Positions 1 to 12,754 of a stretch of 64,000 bases of DNA are shown here, one piece after another. The notes beneath the pieces are model-generated. The model made no database searches. It was given only the letters and a program-made list of their open reading frames with translations, and was not told where the DNA came from. The first letter of the stretch is position 1. The number at the start of each line of letters is the position of its first letter. This DNA is from Epiperipatus broadwayi (Eukaryota; Onychophora; Udeonychophora; Euonychophora; Peripatidae): NCBI GenBank assembly GCA_028023455.1, contig JAQFVV010013344.1, forward strand, positions 86,282 to 150,281, in the 5' to 3' direction. The translations under genes were made by a program, and so were the position numbers.

Positions 1-610
1 TATTTCTTGCTACTCTTCAACATAATCTATTCTAATGTCAATTTTAAAATTATGTCATAAATTATAATGAGCACTTATATCATTAAGATGCATGGCTTTG
101 TAGTACTGTAATAATTCAAATGTTATTTAATTCCATCCATCATAGAATATAATCGTTTCTTTGTGCAAAAAAATGACCCACAACATATAAATAAAGTATT
201 AGAATTGATGTCATTATTTAGTCAATCGATGTATCTGTATGTTGATATATGTAGAAATGTACATTTATGCCAAGTTGCTTGCTATTGATATAAACAGTTT
301 GGATTTAACCTTTAAAAAAAGGGATAACATTAACCACTTAATTTATATAAGAGCATAACACTTTCCTCATAGAATTGAAGACTGCAACATATTACAATTG
401 GCTTCTTTTTTTTTCATTATCAGCATAACTCAAATTAATCTGAGATCATTACTCTCTACTAAGATAGATAGACATCTTTTTACTGATCACTATTAAATGA
501 TTAAGCAGATTCCTGTAGGTCATTTACTTGAAAAAAATTTTTTAAGTCTTTTATGATCTGAAAAAATTTCTTAACATTCATCTGGCCTTAATCTGAATTC
601 CAGATTGTGC
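1..610. other. A+T-rich non-coding DNA
   Basis: I see no gene or recognisable repeat here. Confidence 0.6.
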
Positions 611-730
611 ATGATTTGATGAAGCAGTGATAAAATATCAGACTCTGGAACTCAAAAGTCCATGGATCACAAAGAGCTTTCATTTCAGTGCCTGAACTTA
701 GGAAACTATTGGTCATTAAGGCCATTTGAT
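611..730 (+). repeat. Dispersed repeat, single unit (same family as the 60.4-60.8 kb trimer)
   Basis: This matches the units at 55150-55268 and 60411-60790, sharing 'GCAGTG..AATGTA.CAGA-TCTGGA.CTCA.AAGTC.ATGGATCA' and ending in 'CCATTTGAT'. RTE copy 735-1320 is inserted exactly at its 3' end. Confidence 0.6.
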
Positions 731-734
731 ATAT

Positions 735-1320
735 CATCATCATCAACCATTATCATTCCACTGCAGAATGAAGGTCTCTCCAAGTTCAACCCATCTTCGA
801 TCTATAGCTTCTCTTCTCCACATCACCTCTGCACACTTTCTTATTTCATCCATCCATCTCACATGTGGTCTCCATAATCCCGTTTAAGATTTCAATTGTC
901 CATCTATTATCATCTCTTCTATCAATATGTCCAGCCCAACTCCATTTTAATCTTTTAATTTTTTCAATGAGGTCAGTAACACCTGTTTGTTCTCTTACCC
1001 ATATATTGTGTTTTCGATCTCTTCTTGTTACTTCCAACATGCATCTCTCCATACTTCTTTGAGTGGTCTGAAGTCTCTGTATTGCTCTTCCATTAAGTGT
1101 CCAAGTCTCAGATCCATAAGTAAGAACTGGTAAAACCCACTTGTTAAAAACCTTCCTTTTCAAACGCATAGGCATATTTCCTTTTAGTATCAAGTTATTT
1201 CTACCAAAAGCACTCCAACCAAGTTTAATTCTATGATTAATTTCATCCATTATGTTTCCGTCTGTATTAATAATCTGATCAAAGTATTTGTAACTGTTAA
1301 CTTCTTCTAACTCATCATAA
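735..1320 (-). mobile_element. RTE-like non-LTR retrotransposon, 5'-truncated copy
   Basis: Read on the minus strand this encodes the C-terminal third of an RTE-type reverse transcriptase. Landmarks are YDELEEVNSYKY, then LTYGSETWTLNGRAI, TTQRSMERCML and KIKRLKWSWAGHI, matching the copies at 18190-20033 and 43101-44294. The open frame reaching to 1499 starts in flanking DNA; the part before YDELEE is not element sequence. Relative to 43101-44294 it has lost about 30 bp near 871-882. The 3' end is a short (GAT)n tail, seen as ATC repeats at 733-743. GATATAT occurs at 728-734 and again at 1321-1327, a probable 7-bp target duplication, although the motif is simple. The copy is inactive because it lacks the endonuclease and most of the RT. 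Confidence 0.85.
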
Positions 1321-1327
1321 GATATAT

Positions 1328-2095
1328 AAGGAAAAAGCAAATCATATATTGCAATATGTCTTAAATCTATCAAATATATATATATATGACCGCACATATG
1401 TAGTGAATTGATAAGTTTCTTCTCCAGGAAACACTTGATAATTATTTCTGTAAATATATTTTCAAAAATCAACCGCGAGTTATTCTCAAGCAGCTGCACT
1501 ATAATTTAAATTATTGAAGTTGTGTACTTGTAATTAAAAGGACATGGCCCAGAATACATATCACATGCGTTTCAAATAAAAATGAAATAAGAATAAAAGA
1601 ATTTACAAAATATTCTTTTTAAGTTATGTATATAAACATGACATAAAAATCGTGAGAGATGGGTTAAAAAATTTTTTTTCTTGATTAGCAATTATTTTTA
1701 TTCAAAACTAAAATTCTATTACTGTATTTTTGTATATCAGTTGGAACAATTTTCTAGCGTGAAAAATTCAAGCTTTGCAATAGAAGTTTTAAAAAATCAT
1801 CATTTTGAAGTCATCCTACATCCGTACTTATTTAGTTAGTATATTATCTTCAAAAATAATATTAACGTTTATTAGAAATCAAATAAAATACTGTATATAC
1901 ATATTCGCGAGTATGATACAAAATGGATATACTGTATTGTTTTCCTGAAGATTTGTGACAATGGTGCTTTAGTCTTATTTGTATATTGGACTATTTCCAC
2001 CATCTAATATGAGTATTGAATGTCTTTAGAAAAATTTAACTTTATTTAAATATTCCAAATACATTCAACTGTTAGTAATAGCATACAGGTTAGTG
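1328..2095. other. A+T-rich non-coding DNA
   Basis: I see nothing recognisable here. Confidence 0.6.
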
Positions 2096-2290
2096 TATAC
2101 ACAATGTTTTGAGAGGTATTAATCTCCCTTCTTCAGGTGTTGCTCGCCTTTGCATAAAAATCGAACCTGGACCCCTAGTTTCTTGAGTATGGAATTTTAA
2201 GGTAATGCTCTAACCAAGTGATATCCTGCCAAAGACAACAATCAGTAGAAATTTCATATACTTATCTATGAGGTTCCTCCTGATTTCTCC
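2096..2290 (-). mobile_element. tRNA-derived SINE copy
   Basis: On the minus strand there is a good RNA polymerase III A box (ATCACTTGGTTAGAGCA, near 2208-2226) and, about 45 bases on, a B box (GGTTCGATT, near 2158-2168). This spacing is that of a tRNA head. The minus-strand upstream part, through 'CTCATAGATAAGTATATGAAATTTCT', recurs at 17895-18070 together with the same A-box region, so this is a dispersed family rather than a single tRNA relic. I could not see target duplications. Confidence 0.65.
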
Positions 2291-3180
2291 ACCTTTTCTT
2301 CTTAAGAGCAATGTTGATTAGTGGTTTCCTACATTATTTATAGTCACACTATGTTGATTTAAAAAGATATATATATATAATCGCACTGTAATATATTACA
2401 TGTCACAGTTTGTACTTGAAAAATGAAATGTGATGTAATGGACTTCTCACAATTACTTGCATAATAGCCCTTTCACATGAAAAACAATTGCTTGGGCTGA
2501 CAAATTTAATCAAAATGTAACTGAACTAGTTTTTTGAAATATCTGCTTAGTTTTATTATGATATATTAATTATTTTTGAGTATTGCAAATACAAGTTGTT
2601 TGTATCATTTTTATTTTTTAACTCATGCTGAAATTTAAGTAGATATAGTGTCTTGTCATCTTTTCTTACTCAAAATGATGAAAATTTGGGGTCCCAAAGA
2701 CAGAACATGAGGCAGTGGAGTTTTTCCAAAGTAAAAGTGTTCTGCCCTCTTAAATTGCATTGGGATGTTATATTTTTCAGAATTACCTTCTTTAAATAAT
2801 TCTTTGCTAAAGCCTGCTGTTAAATTTTGTCAGCATTGTTGTATTTTTTAAACCACCAAACAAGCACTTTTGAACTACCTTTTTTAATCTGCCATTATTA
2901 GTTAAGTAAACTGTGCTCCAATAAACCTCAAAATAATATTCTTTTTAATGGATTTTTGTTACAAACATCAAGTGCTTACTACAAATGCCATACAACTCAG
3001 CATGGAAGAAAATTGGTAATATTTTTTTATTGCAGATCTCTAAATCTATTTTAAAAACTTATATTTAAATGATATGCCATAATTTCAAAGCAGAGAATAA
3101 TTAATTTGATAAATTTTTGGGAAAGACAATTAGTAGCTGTCCGATATAATGTTCTTATTGCTTTTTTTAGTTATATAAAT
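2291..3180. other. Non-coding DNA
   Basis: I see no gene or recognisable repeat here. Confidence 0.6.
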
Positions 3181-3287
3181 CACTGCTTTGAAATCTGATC
3201 GCACAGGCATATTTTCAAATTTTGAAAGTCTTTTATTTTTTAAATATTGGTGAAACTTAGTATATTTTTCAAAAGTACTTATTTTTG

Positions 3288-3660
3288 ATCGTGCGGGGGA
3301 GGGGTTGAGTTTTATATTTAGACCAAATTCTGTTTTTGTAATTTATAGCTACTTTTATTTTTTAAATTGCATTCCCATATTCACCATTAATGAAGCTTCG
3401 TTAATTTTTTTTTGACATTTAGTATTATAGTTTTTCTGTTTTTGTAATTTGAATTTTCTTCATGCAGGGGTATTGGTTTTGATGTAATTTCACCGATTTC
3501 TGTTTTTGAATTTGAATTATATACTTATTTTTGATAGAATTCTTCAATGGGGGGGGGGAGTACATTTGACGTATTTTTCACCGATTTCTGTTTTTGTAAT
3601 TCAAATTTTATAACATTTTCTTCAATTTTTTTTTTTATATTTGTATTTGTTCGATTTACT
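3288..3660 (+). repeat. Degenerate minisatellite with G-runs
   Basis: The core TTCTGTTTTTG recurs at 3328, 3434, 3498 and 3586, each followed by an AATTT-type tract. Three of the units are preceded or followed by 'TTCTTCA.GGGG'. A 10-G run lies at 3549-3558. The unit length varies from 64 to 106 bp, so it is an old or gapped array. Confidence 0.55.
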
Positions 3661-6168
3661 TTGCCTTAAGCATTTTAATTTGTCAATTTCAGTGATTTTT
3701 GAATAGAAATTTATCACTTGCAGGCTTCTTGGGGGTTCTTGGTGGTACTGCAGCATTGCCTAGCAGCCACAGTACACTTAATTACTATCAAAAATTGTAT
3801 CTTTTATATGTTAAAACAATATCTGATAATTCTAGATTAATTTTGCTTTTAATTAAATAAAGCAATATCTTTGTAATCTACAACTAAACTATGTGAAAAA
3901 AGATCTGTAATCAATTCATGGCTCAATATACTCTGTTAGAGGCCTTGTATAAACAAATTGATTGGATGTTACTACCTTAGGGTGTTGAAACTTTTTCACA
4001 TTAATTGCTTGACTAGCAAGATAAAAATGTTACTACTTGAATACTTCTAATTGTTTTTAGTTGCAAGATCTCCAAATTACTGACCATGTTTTGAATTAAT
4101 TCAGTATTACATTTCTTCACATGTATTCTACATAAATACATTCTGTCATTGCTATTTTTCTTCACAATTCTGAGACTCACCATTGCTTTTAACCATATTC
4201 TTTTTCATTAGTGTGAGTCAATGAATGTGTACATGTTTTATATTTGTTAATTAAATGTTAACAGAATTTCTGTTTATATTTGATGCTACAATGGTATCCT
4301 TAACTGCTTGAGACATCATATGAAATTCAACAACAAATATGATAGTTTTGTTCATCAATCCAGGAATCTTAAGCTTTCAATAATCCATTCTGGACAATAT
4401 ATATCTTATTGTTGAAAGGCAAGACTAATCTGATTTAAATAATGAGTATAAGTAAATAAGTAGTTCGATATTTGTAACTGCTTCATTGATTTGTAACACC
4501 TTAATTGTTTCTTTCTAACTAAAGATGCCCAAATAGGAGTCGTTTTTTCTTTCAAAGTGTCTGCATTAAAAATGATTTATGAATAATAATGACAATAAAA
4601 TGATATCAATTGAGTAGCAGGTATAACCAAATCTCTCTAAATGTCTTCAGGTTACTTTTTTGTTTGTATAATAACTATATATAGACTGGGTGGTTAAGAT
4701 GTTAGCATCTATTGAAGATCTTGGTATGACATAAAATAAATGGGTGGTTATTGCTTAGAAGATCACATGATATTCAACACATTAATTTGCTGAACAATCC
4801 AAAAACTTTTAAATCTTTCACTCTGCAAAATCATGTAAATTATTATTTTATGTTAAAAAATTTAATTAAGTTAATATGTCTTGAGCTGAAATTTTGTTTT
4901 TAAGTGAGGTATTTCTTGGTTTTTAATAGAATTAACAAAAAAAGTTTTTTTATTGAAAAGTTTAATTATGCTTGTTCTTGTTATCGCTTCTTTTTTGTTG
5001 TTGTTGTTGTGTATGCCTATATTGTATATATATACTCAAACGTGTATGTAATGTAAATTATATTTATTTTGATACTAGGGAAATTTTATTATTCTATAAT
5101 CATTTCACAGTACAATTTTTCATCATTTTTTTTGTCTACATAACCCCTCCCCCCATTGGAATTATAAAAGACTGCCTTTGGAAATTTTTTTTTGATTACT
5201 CTTCTTAGAACTCGCCAGATACTTTCAGTTTTGCTTCAGGCAAGACAATTTCAGGCATGGATTATTGCTTTGTTAAATAGTTCTAATCTGTTAATTTTTA
5301 TTTTCTATTTTTGCCTTGTATTCTGCCTAAAAAAAACTAAACGGAAGTTGTTGTCTTTTTGATGCTATAAAATAGATGTTACAATTAACTAAATTAATAA
5401 TCAATTTTAAAGCGATCTTAAAATATTCTTAATCATTTTTTTATAATACGCAACCCCTAAAAGAAATCCTGAATAGGGGGGGGGGGGGAATTTGTTTGGG
5501 AATGATTTTTTTTTTAATTAAAGAAATTAGTTCTTCGGTATCAAAATTATTTCCAGTATTATATTTTATTTCAAACATACAAATAGATCTACGCAGGAAA
5601 CAAACTGTAGATCACGTCACGACTGATTTAATTATCAACCAAAATTTAAAAGATCAAATGAAGTGAATTGGTCACATTAGTCACCCCCTTCCCCCCAATT
5701 AATTTAACTTCTAAATTTTAAATTGACAATTAAATCAATGTGATAGGAAGTCGTCTGTCACATTTTTTTTTTTATTAGTGTCTTGAATAATATCAACCAT
5801 AGCTAGCTGTTTATACTACAACAAATGATGCGAGAAAGATTTGATCCAAACACAATATATATACTCTGGTGAATCCAAAAGCTATTCATATTAGATAGTG
5901 AAAAAAGATAACATTTCCTGCAGAGTAGCATTATATGAGAAGAGATTGTATTACTAATTATGATTGCTAGCTACTAGATTGAGAGTTTAGAAGTTTTTCG
6001 TTCTGATTTATTCTTCAGGCAAAAATAGCTAGATATTCATTCTTTATTCAATATTTGATAGCTAGTTAAGATAAATAAGAGCTGGTTATTTGGAAGAAAA
6101 AAAGATCTTAAGCTGTGGATCTGAAAACATTAAAGTTTTATATTGCCTGATTCAAATATAAATGTATG
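3661..6168. other. Non-coding DNA with a 13-G run
   Basis: This stretch is A+T-rich with no coding signal. The reading frame at 4972-5208 is a cysteine/leucine-rich translation of T-rich repeats and is not a gene. A 13-base G run lies at 5476-5488. Confidence 0.6.
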
Positions 6169-6176
6169 CACTACGC

Positions 6177-6668
6177 CAGTGGTCTTCAACCTTTTCACAG
6201 CTGCGGACCGGTAAAAATAAGGATAAGGTTTCGCGGACGGCAAAAATAAGGATAAGGTTTCATGGACCAGCAGAAGTCTATAGATAAATTTTCTTAAAGA
6301 TGTAAACAGCTTAGCTTTAGATGAAGTTATATATATATGGAGTTTGTATAATAAAAAACTTTTTTTTTTTAATTTTGAATTTTTTTAGAAAAGTAATAAA
6401 AAATTTATTTCTACCCCCCCCCCCCATCCCCATAAACATCTGTGATAACTAGAAAAATAAATTAATTTATGTATGCCTGATTAGATTTTGTTCTGTTTCT
6501 TTTTTTTTAATCAGGTAAAAGTGCGATGAAAAAAATAAATAAAAATTGTTTATATTAATTAAAAGTTTAAAATCTTATTATTTTGTCATTAAAACTTTCT
6601 TGCTAGTCTAGCACGGACCAGCAAAAAACTTCTACTACGGGCCGCGGTCCGGTGGTTGAAGACCACTG
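6177..6668. mobile_element. hAT-type non-autonomous DNA transposon (MITE)
   Basis: The element starts CAGTGGTCTTCAACC and ends with the exact reverse complement GGTTGAAGACCACTG, so it has a 15-bp perfect terminal inverted repeat. CAGNGGT...AACC termini are typical of the hAT superfamily. It is flanked by a perfect 8-bp duplication CACTACGC (6169-6176 and 6669-6676), the target length of hAT transposases. Subterminal GC-rich blocks near both ends (CGGACCGG near 6205, GGTCCGGTGG near 6646) and two copies of AAAAATAAGGATAAGGTTTC (6212 and 6242) are present. There is no transposase frame, so mobilisation would need an autonomous relative. A 12-C run lies at 6414-6425. The exact target duplication and intact termini point to a fairly recent insertion. 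Confidence 0.92.
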
Positions 6669-6938
6669 CACTACGCAATACCGTGAATCAATTTTCTAAC
6701 TAATATACAATAATAAATAGCATCTAAACTAATCATAGCTAGTGGGTAAATGATCCATTGTAATAGAAATTTGTCAAATGAATGTCGATGCACTGATGAC
6801 AAAACCAAACATTATTGTATTATGTTGCAGCTTTTATTGATGAATAAGAGATAGTATGACTATTGGCACTGAGTCTGTTTTTTTTTTTTTTTGTCTAAAT
6901 ATTTTAATAGATTCCAAGTGTTTCATAACCATTGTAGT

Positions 6939-7103
6939 CATCATCATCATCATAAACCATTATCAATCCATTGCAGAATGGTCTTTCCAAGTTCAATCCA
7001 TCTTCTCTGATCTTTAGCTTCTCTTCTCCACATCACCCCTGCACACTTTCTTATTTCATCCATTCATCTCACATGTGGTCTCTTTCTGGGTCTTTTACAA
7101 TCT
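6939..7103 (-). mobile_element. RTE-like retrotransposon, 165-bp 3'-end insertion with target duplication
   Basis: This is the last part of the RTE family seen at 735-1320, read on the minus strand, with (GAT)n at its 3' end (6939-6951). It is flanked by the perfect 11-bp direct repeat ACCATTGTAGT (6928-6938 and 7104-7114). It is a severely 5'-truncated product of target-primed reverse transcription and has no complete frame. Confidence 0.92.
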
Positions 7104-7114
7104 ACCATTGTAGT

Positions 7115-7990
7115 ATCATTGTATAAATGAAATAAAAGATTTGTTTTTAATAAATTTATTATTATTTCTTAATCCCATCTTTTTTTTTTTTTTTCTGTTC
7201 TAATTTATTTATCTCTAGCAATTTCATATAAATTAAAGAAAATTTCATGTAACTTGATAGCAAAAATTTTATTTTTTCTATTCGGAAGTCATCTGTTTTA
7301 AGTTTGAGTAGTAAGTGAACATTACTAGTTTACAATAGATGATTCTGGAGAAGAATTATACAATGAATTATTGAGTAAAAGTTATAAATGCTAATATAAT
7401 ATACAATATTTCACTTCCAATTATTAAATTAAGCAGGGCTAAATATTGGTGCAAAGTTCACGAGGGATAATATGGAAAATAATTAATTTCCATCAAACTA
7501 AATTGTAAGTCTTGTTTTTAAATGTAAGTACAATAAAACTTTTTATAAGATGATAGATAGTTGGCTCAATGTGTCTGATATCTTGCTGATGAACAAAAAT
7601 GTCTATTAAATCTGAGAGAAAAATAATGTGAAGGAGAATAGAAATTATCTGGCCCTTCAGATGTAATTTTTTCAGTAAAACATTCATGTGAGCTATGGTG
7701 GCACTAATATTATACCTTTCCAATTTGAAAAGATTTGAGTCTAAATTACCCTACATAGTAGCACTATTGTTAATAGTTGTATCTATCAGTTAATAATTAT
7801 TGATGGCTATGCCATAAAAGAACAAACATTGGCAGAAGAAAATTACTGCAATACATCAGATAGAAGTATATGTTTTGAATTATTTAAATTATAAGCTAAG
7901 AATCATATTGTGTGTACTTTAAATTTTTTTGATAGTCATTTTTATATAGTCACATGTCAGTATATAATGAAAATAATTATTGGATCATTT
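7115..7990. other. A+T-rich non-coding DNA
   Basis: I see nothing recognisable here; the frame at 7493-7723 (-) has no protein-like character. Confidence 0.6.
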
Positions 7991-7994
7991 AAGT

Positions 7995-10847
7995 AAAGGA
8001 GTTTACTGCTAACTAGACTCTTTGACTCCCTTATGAGGCCTTAAAGAAACAAAGCAGAGCAAATTCCTTGCTTCAACTTTATTAATATGTTTTTTATTCA
8101 TATAGTAAATAAATATGGATGGCCTACTCAAATCCTCATCAAGCATTATGTGTTTTTAATGGCTTTTATACATGTAAATAATTATTCTTTTTTATATGTT
8201 ATTATTTGTAACTGACAAAAATAAATTATGGCTTTTGTATCCCAAAGGCCAAAAAGTCATCTGTCAAGATAGCAGTTGATACCTGAAGGCAGGAAATGAA
8301 AAAGATTTAGTCCACTATTTGATGTTTTACTTAGGTATCTATAACTGTAAATCATTTTCAAATGAAGGAAGATCGCATTAATTGAGAAATGAACTATACA
8401 ATATTAAATGAGACATTATCAGACTTTGTCAAGTTATAAGTAAAAGGCAAAAGATAATTGATTTCAAAATTGGATATTGGAAACAAATGCAATGAGAGCA
8501 GTATGAAAGTTGATATTATAGCAGATAAAGTGGTAAAATATTAATTGCAGATAATTTGGGTATCATAAAAACACAATTATTGAAAGCACAGGTAGAGTAT
8601 GATTCCTTATAAATAAGAAAAAAAACAGCAACATTGAGTAAATTGATAGTGCATAAGAGAGTGGCAAGATTATTATTTTATACCAGAATTATCAGGTTCC
8701 CTTACTTCAGTGAATTATAGAATTTTTATTTTAGCTGCACATGATGGATTTGATGGAATCATATTTTTAAAATTGTTATGAAAGATTTTAATGCTAGAAT
8801 TGAATAACATTTGAAAGAAGAAAGTGCTTTAGATGAATTCGGATATGGAGATAAAAATGAGAAAGGGAATAAACTTGTGGATTTTACTGAGGGAAAAATT
8901 TATATATTATAAATTTGGGAGGAAAGGGAATCTGAAGCAGAAATTGATATGAAAGAATCTTAGTAAAGCTATAATAAAGTTAGATCATATTTTAACTAAT
9001 GGATATGAAAATACCCAAATGAAGGTATAACAAAGCTAGAATGTATTTAACTAAGAGACAATATAGGAAGTGACAATCACTTAGTGAAATGCAAAATACA
9101 TTTTAAAGCATGACTAAAAAGCCTGAAGCTTTTTAAAAAGTTAATATTAACACTTTATAATCCTAATCTTTTAGAAATACTTCAATGACAACTCAGACTT
9201 GAACTAAATCAACATGAAGATAAGCTTTGATAATGATCATCATACAAGAAAGAAAATTTCAATTGCTAATATGAAGAATTCTGTAAAATGTTATGAAATA
9301 GAATTGATGATAATGTAAGAAAATATAAATATAGAAGAAAATCTAACATTTTGATATTGGAAAAAAACATTATTTCATCAATAAGAAGAAAATATGATTC
9401 TATTACTAAAAAGAGGGCAATATGAAAGAGTTTTAATAAAGGATTATATATTACATTATCACCATTTGATTACTCTAGCTTGCAGTGAGTGGCAATATGT
9501 ATAGTGAGTTTTGCCCATTTTAATAAGGATTATATAATTAATAATAAAAAAAACAAGAAAACAAAATAACTCCACCTATTACAATATCTTTTAAAATGTT
9601 AAGTATTTTTAAATTGAGACATATAATCAAATGTAAGAAAAATAGAAAAACTCCAAGAAATGATGGAATTATTATTAATAATTTTATAAGAAGCAGATAA
9701 AGAAATAGAAAAATTGTTGGCAGAGCTAAATAGCAAATGTCTGATAAAAAAAAATATCAGGTGATTGGAAGAATAGAGGAGTGGAATTGGTATGTAAGAA
9801 GGACAAAAACAATTTTAGAACTTAGACCTATCATTCTGCTATAAATTCTGTAGAAGGCATTTACTAAGACCATTAAAAGTCATCCAAGAGGGATTTGGAA
9901 AAAGAACAGTCTAGATTTAAAAACATTTTAACACTGTAAATCACATTCAGGTATTAAGAGAAGTCATAGAAAGCATTAATTATTTTATGCATTGCCATTA
10001 CATTGTGGGTATGCAGATTATGAAATGGCACTTGACTATAAATATTTTCATTTAGATTAAAACTGAATATCAAAAAAATGCAAGAATAATAATTACATTG
10101 CACAGTAATACTAAAAAAGAATAAAACTATGATAATTCCATATCAAAATCTTTTAAGACCACAGTTTTATAGGAAGTATTTTATAGATTAAAATGCAAAG
10201 CTGGAAGAATAAAAATAAATGGAGTTTATTTAAGTCATACTGATTTTGCAGATGATATAATTGTTTTTCAAAAAAAATGCTTCGAAATTTTATGAAATAT
10301 TCCAAGAGCTATCAGATGAAATAAAAAATGGATAAAGGATTAAAACAATATTCAATGACTCTTCACAAAAGGAAACAAGTAAAGTTGACAGTAATGAATT
10401 AACATTACAAATACTTAAGTCAAATTGTTAATATAAATTGAAGTATAATGAGTAAAATTAATTATTGAATTAAACTTGGATAGAATGCATTTAGTAGGAA
10501 TATGTTTTTATATTTGACAGGGGGGGTTCAAAATATGTTTTACCAGTTTATACATTTGTATCTGACTTTTATGCTTAAAGAAAAAATCAGTACAAAAACA
10601 TCAAATCATAGAATTGATATCATTAAAAGAATTAAAAAACTGAAGTGGAGATAAGATGGATATGTTAAAAAAATATCAATAGATGGAAGTCTTAAAATTC
10701 CAAAAGATAATAGAAGCCCTAAGAGATGATATAATAAGGAAGTTTTCTGGAATGATTTGAAGAAAAGAAGCCATGGATAGAAATTGAATTAAAATGGGAG
10801 AAACTATCATCTTACAATGGATTGATAATAACTGTTGATGATGATGA
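7995..10847 (+). mobile_element. RTE-like retrotransposon, near full-length but heavily decayed
   Basis: This is the longest copy in the window, about 2.85 kb; RTE elements are usually a little over 3 kb. Its leader (7995-8240) matches 43109-43446, sharing 'AAAGGAGTTT', 'GAGGCCTTAAAG.AAC' and 'GACAAAAATAAA', and probably represents the element's 5' region. An AP-endonuclease segment is recognisable near 8829-8885 (LDEFGYGDKNEKGNKLVDF). The RT catalytic motif TDFADDIIVF lies near 10241-10270. The 3' end reads 'CAATGGATTGATAATAAC' followed by (TGA)n ending near 10847. Numerous stops and frameshifts prevent any long frame. It is clearly older than the copy at 43101-44294. The start coordinate is approximate and I could not define a target duplication. 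Confidence 0.8.
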
Positions 10848-11034
10848 CTCTGCTTTCTAATTTTATATTATCCATATAAAAATCTCAAAAAGGATAAATA
10901 AAAAAGCTATTTATACTCCAAGTAATATGACTAAAATTTCATATTAATGTAGCCTACTGAAAAGTTTTATTAGTGTTCTGCTTAAATGTCTTAGGTTTAA
11001 AACATGACTTGAATTGCTTATTTTACTACTATTT

Positions 11035-11071
<37 letters not shown>

Positions 11072-12750
11072 ATAAATAGATTAACATATCCTAATTGAAT
11101 TAGATATAAATTGTGCTAAATATTTGCACTTTAACACCAAGTTGGTTGCCATTACAGTACTGATATAAATTGAGAGTATTTGCATTGATTGTTGCCAGTG
11201 ATTCAAAAATGCCGATGAAGAAGTTATTCCTGAAATGCATGCATACTATTGAGCAGTTTGTCAATTTTTTCATAGATGACAACTATAATAAAAATTGCAT
11301 ACACTAAATGAAACTGACATTTTTTCAAATAATATATATATATAATAAAAATTAAGAAATAATAAGGTCAAGGAAATAATTTATTTAAATTAAAGTAGGA
11401 TGAATACAGACAGTACTCAATTTAAGTAATCCATTTTATGACTTCCTGCACCATTGAATTTTATATGACAGATTTTTTTTACATGCATGTTAGCTATAAC
11501 CATGGTGCAAAATATGAAAATATTCTTTATTCAATGAAAATACAAACTGCAATACATTACAAAAGAATCATGCAGCATGGCATACAGGAATTAAAGGTTG
11601 TGTTGATTTATACATTACATTTTTCTAATGTTTTGAAATTTATATATATATATAGAGAGAGAGAGAGAGAAAATTGTCACATAAGTCTGAATTTGTATTA
11701 GTTGGAGATTGTTTGTATCGTTAATTCAATTTATCTTGGAAGAAAATACAAATGGTACATAACATGTGACACCTTTCAGGCTTTATTACCTTAAGAAACA
11801 TTTAAGGTTTATTTAAATAACATTTTTAATTTAACTTTGGAATATATATATATAAATTCATTAAAAAAATAATAAATGCAGTGCAATAAATAAATTAATA
11901 TATTTAAGAATGTATTTATATATAAAAAAAATCAGTTTGATAAATGCCCTTGTAAATTAATGTTTCACTGCATCAAATGCTATGTTTTATTTCTAGTCCA
12001 GCAGCTCTCCTTAATTGAATAACTTTAACAGAGAGTTACTAAATTATTAAATCTAATTGCCAAGAGTAAGTTTGACACTTGTAAATCAAAATGTAACAAT
12101 TAACTGAATAAGCTACTTGCATTAAAAAAACCAATTTAAATTCTAAGTTACTAAAAACGATAAATGTAGTTGATCTTCAAAAAAGATTAAATTTTAATTT
12201 CTCTAAGGAAATGGAGGGAGAGAAATAAAATCACTGAGTAAGACTGATATGCATTTTAAATAAGAGAATAATGGGGGGAAAATTATCAGTATTGTAAATT
12301 ATTGGTTTGATTACTAAAATATAAAGTTATTAAAATTAATGCCTGGATATTGTTATTGCTTAATAAATTTAATGAAAGAATGAAGGATTTGAGAGTTAAA
12401 GATTCTTGAATTGAAGCTTATTATTTTCAATACTCTAACATCATGTGATCTCTTTTATTTGATTATTGTTATTTATATTAGTATCAGGCATTTATATAGA
12501 AAAGATAACCATATATTTTATACCTATTATTATAAAGCCCTGATTGGGCAGATTGACTTCCATTTGAATAATTCCATATATTCTATCTAAACATTTTTAT
12601 TCATTCTTAACATGCTTACGATGTATTGCATATATTCATAGCACATTCATTTCTTTAGTGTTCATAGCTAGTATGTTTGATAACTTTATTCATTATTTAA
12701 ATTTGTTGTTTCATTATTCAGAAATATTTAAATTTCTTCATAGCGCCTAG
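10848..12750. other. A+T-rich non-coding DNA with TA microsatellites
   Basis: A (TA)n run lies near 11036-11071 and a TA/GA tract near 11641-11671. The reading frames at 11100-11282 (-) and 11438-11701 (+) show no family resemblance. Confidence 0.6.
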
Positions 12751-12754
12751 TTCT

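Noticed and set aside
846-1499. A 217-codon minus-strand frame starting at 1499
   Set aside because: Only the part downstream of YDELEE is element-derived; the first 60 residues are translated flanking DNA.
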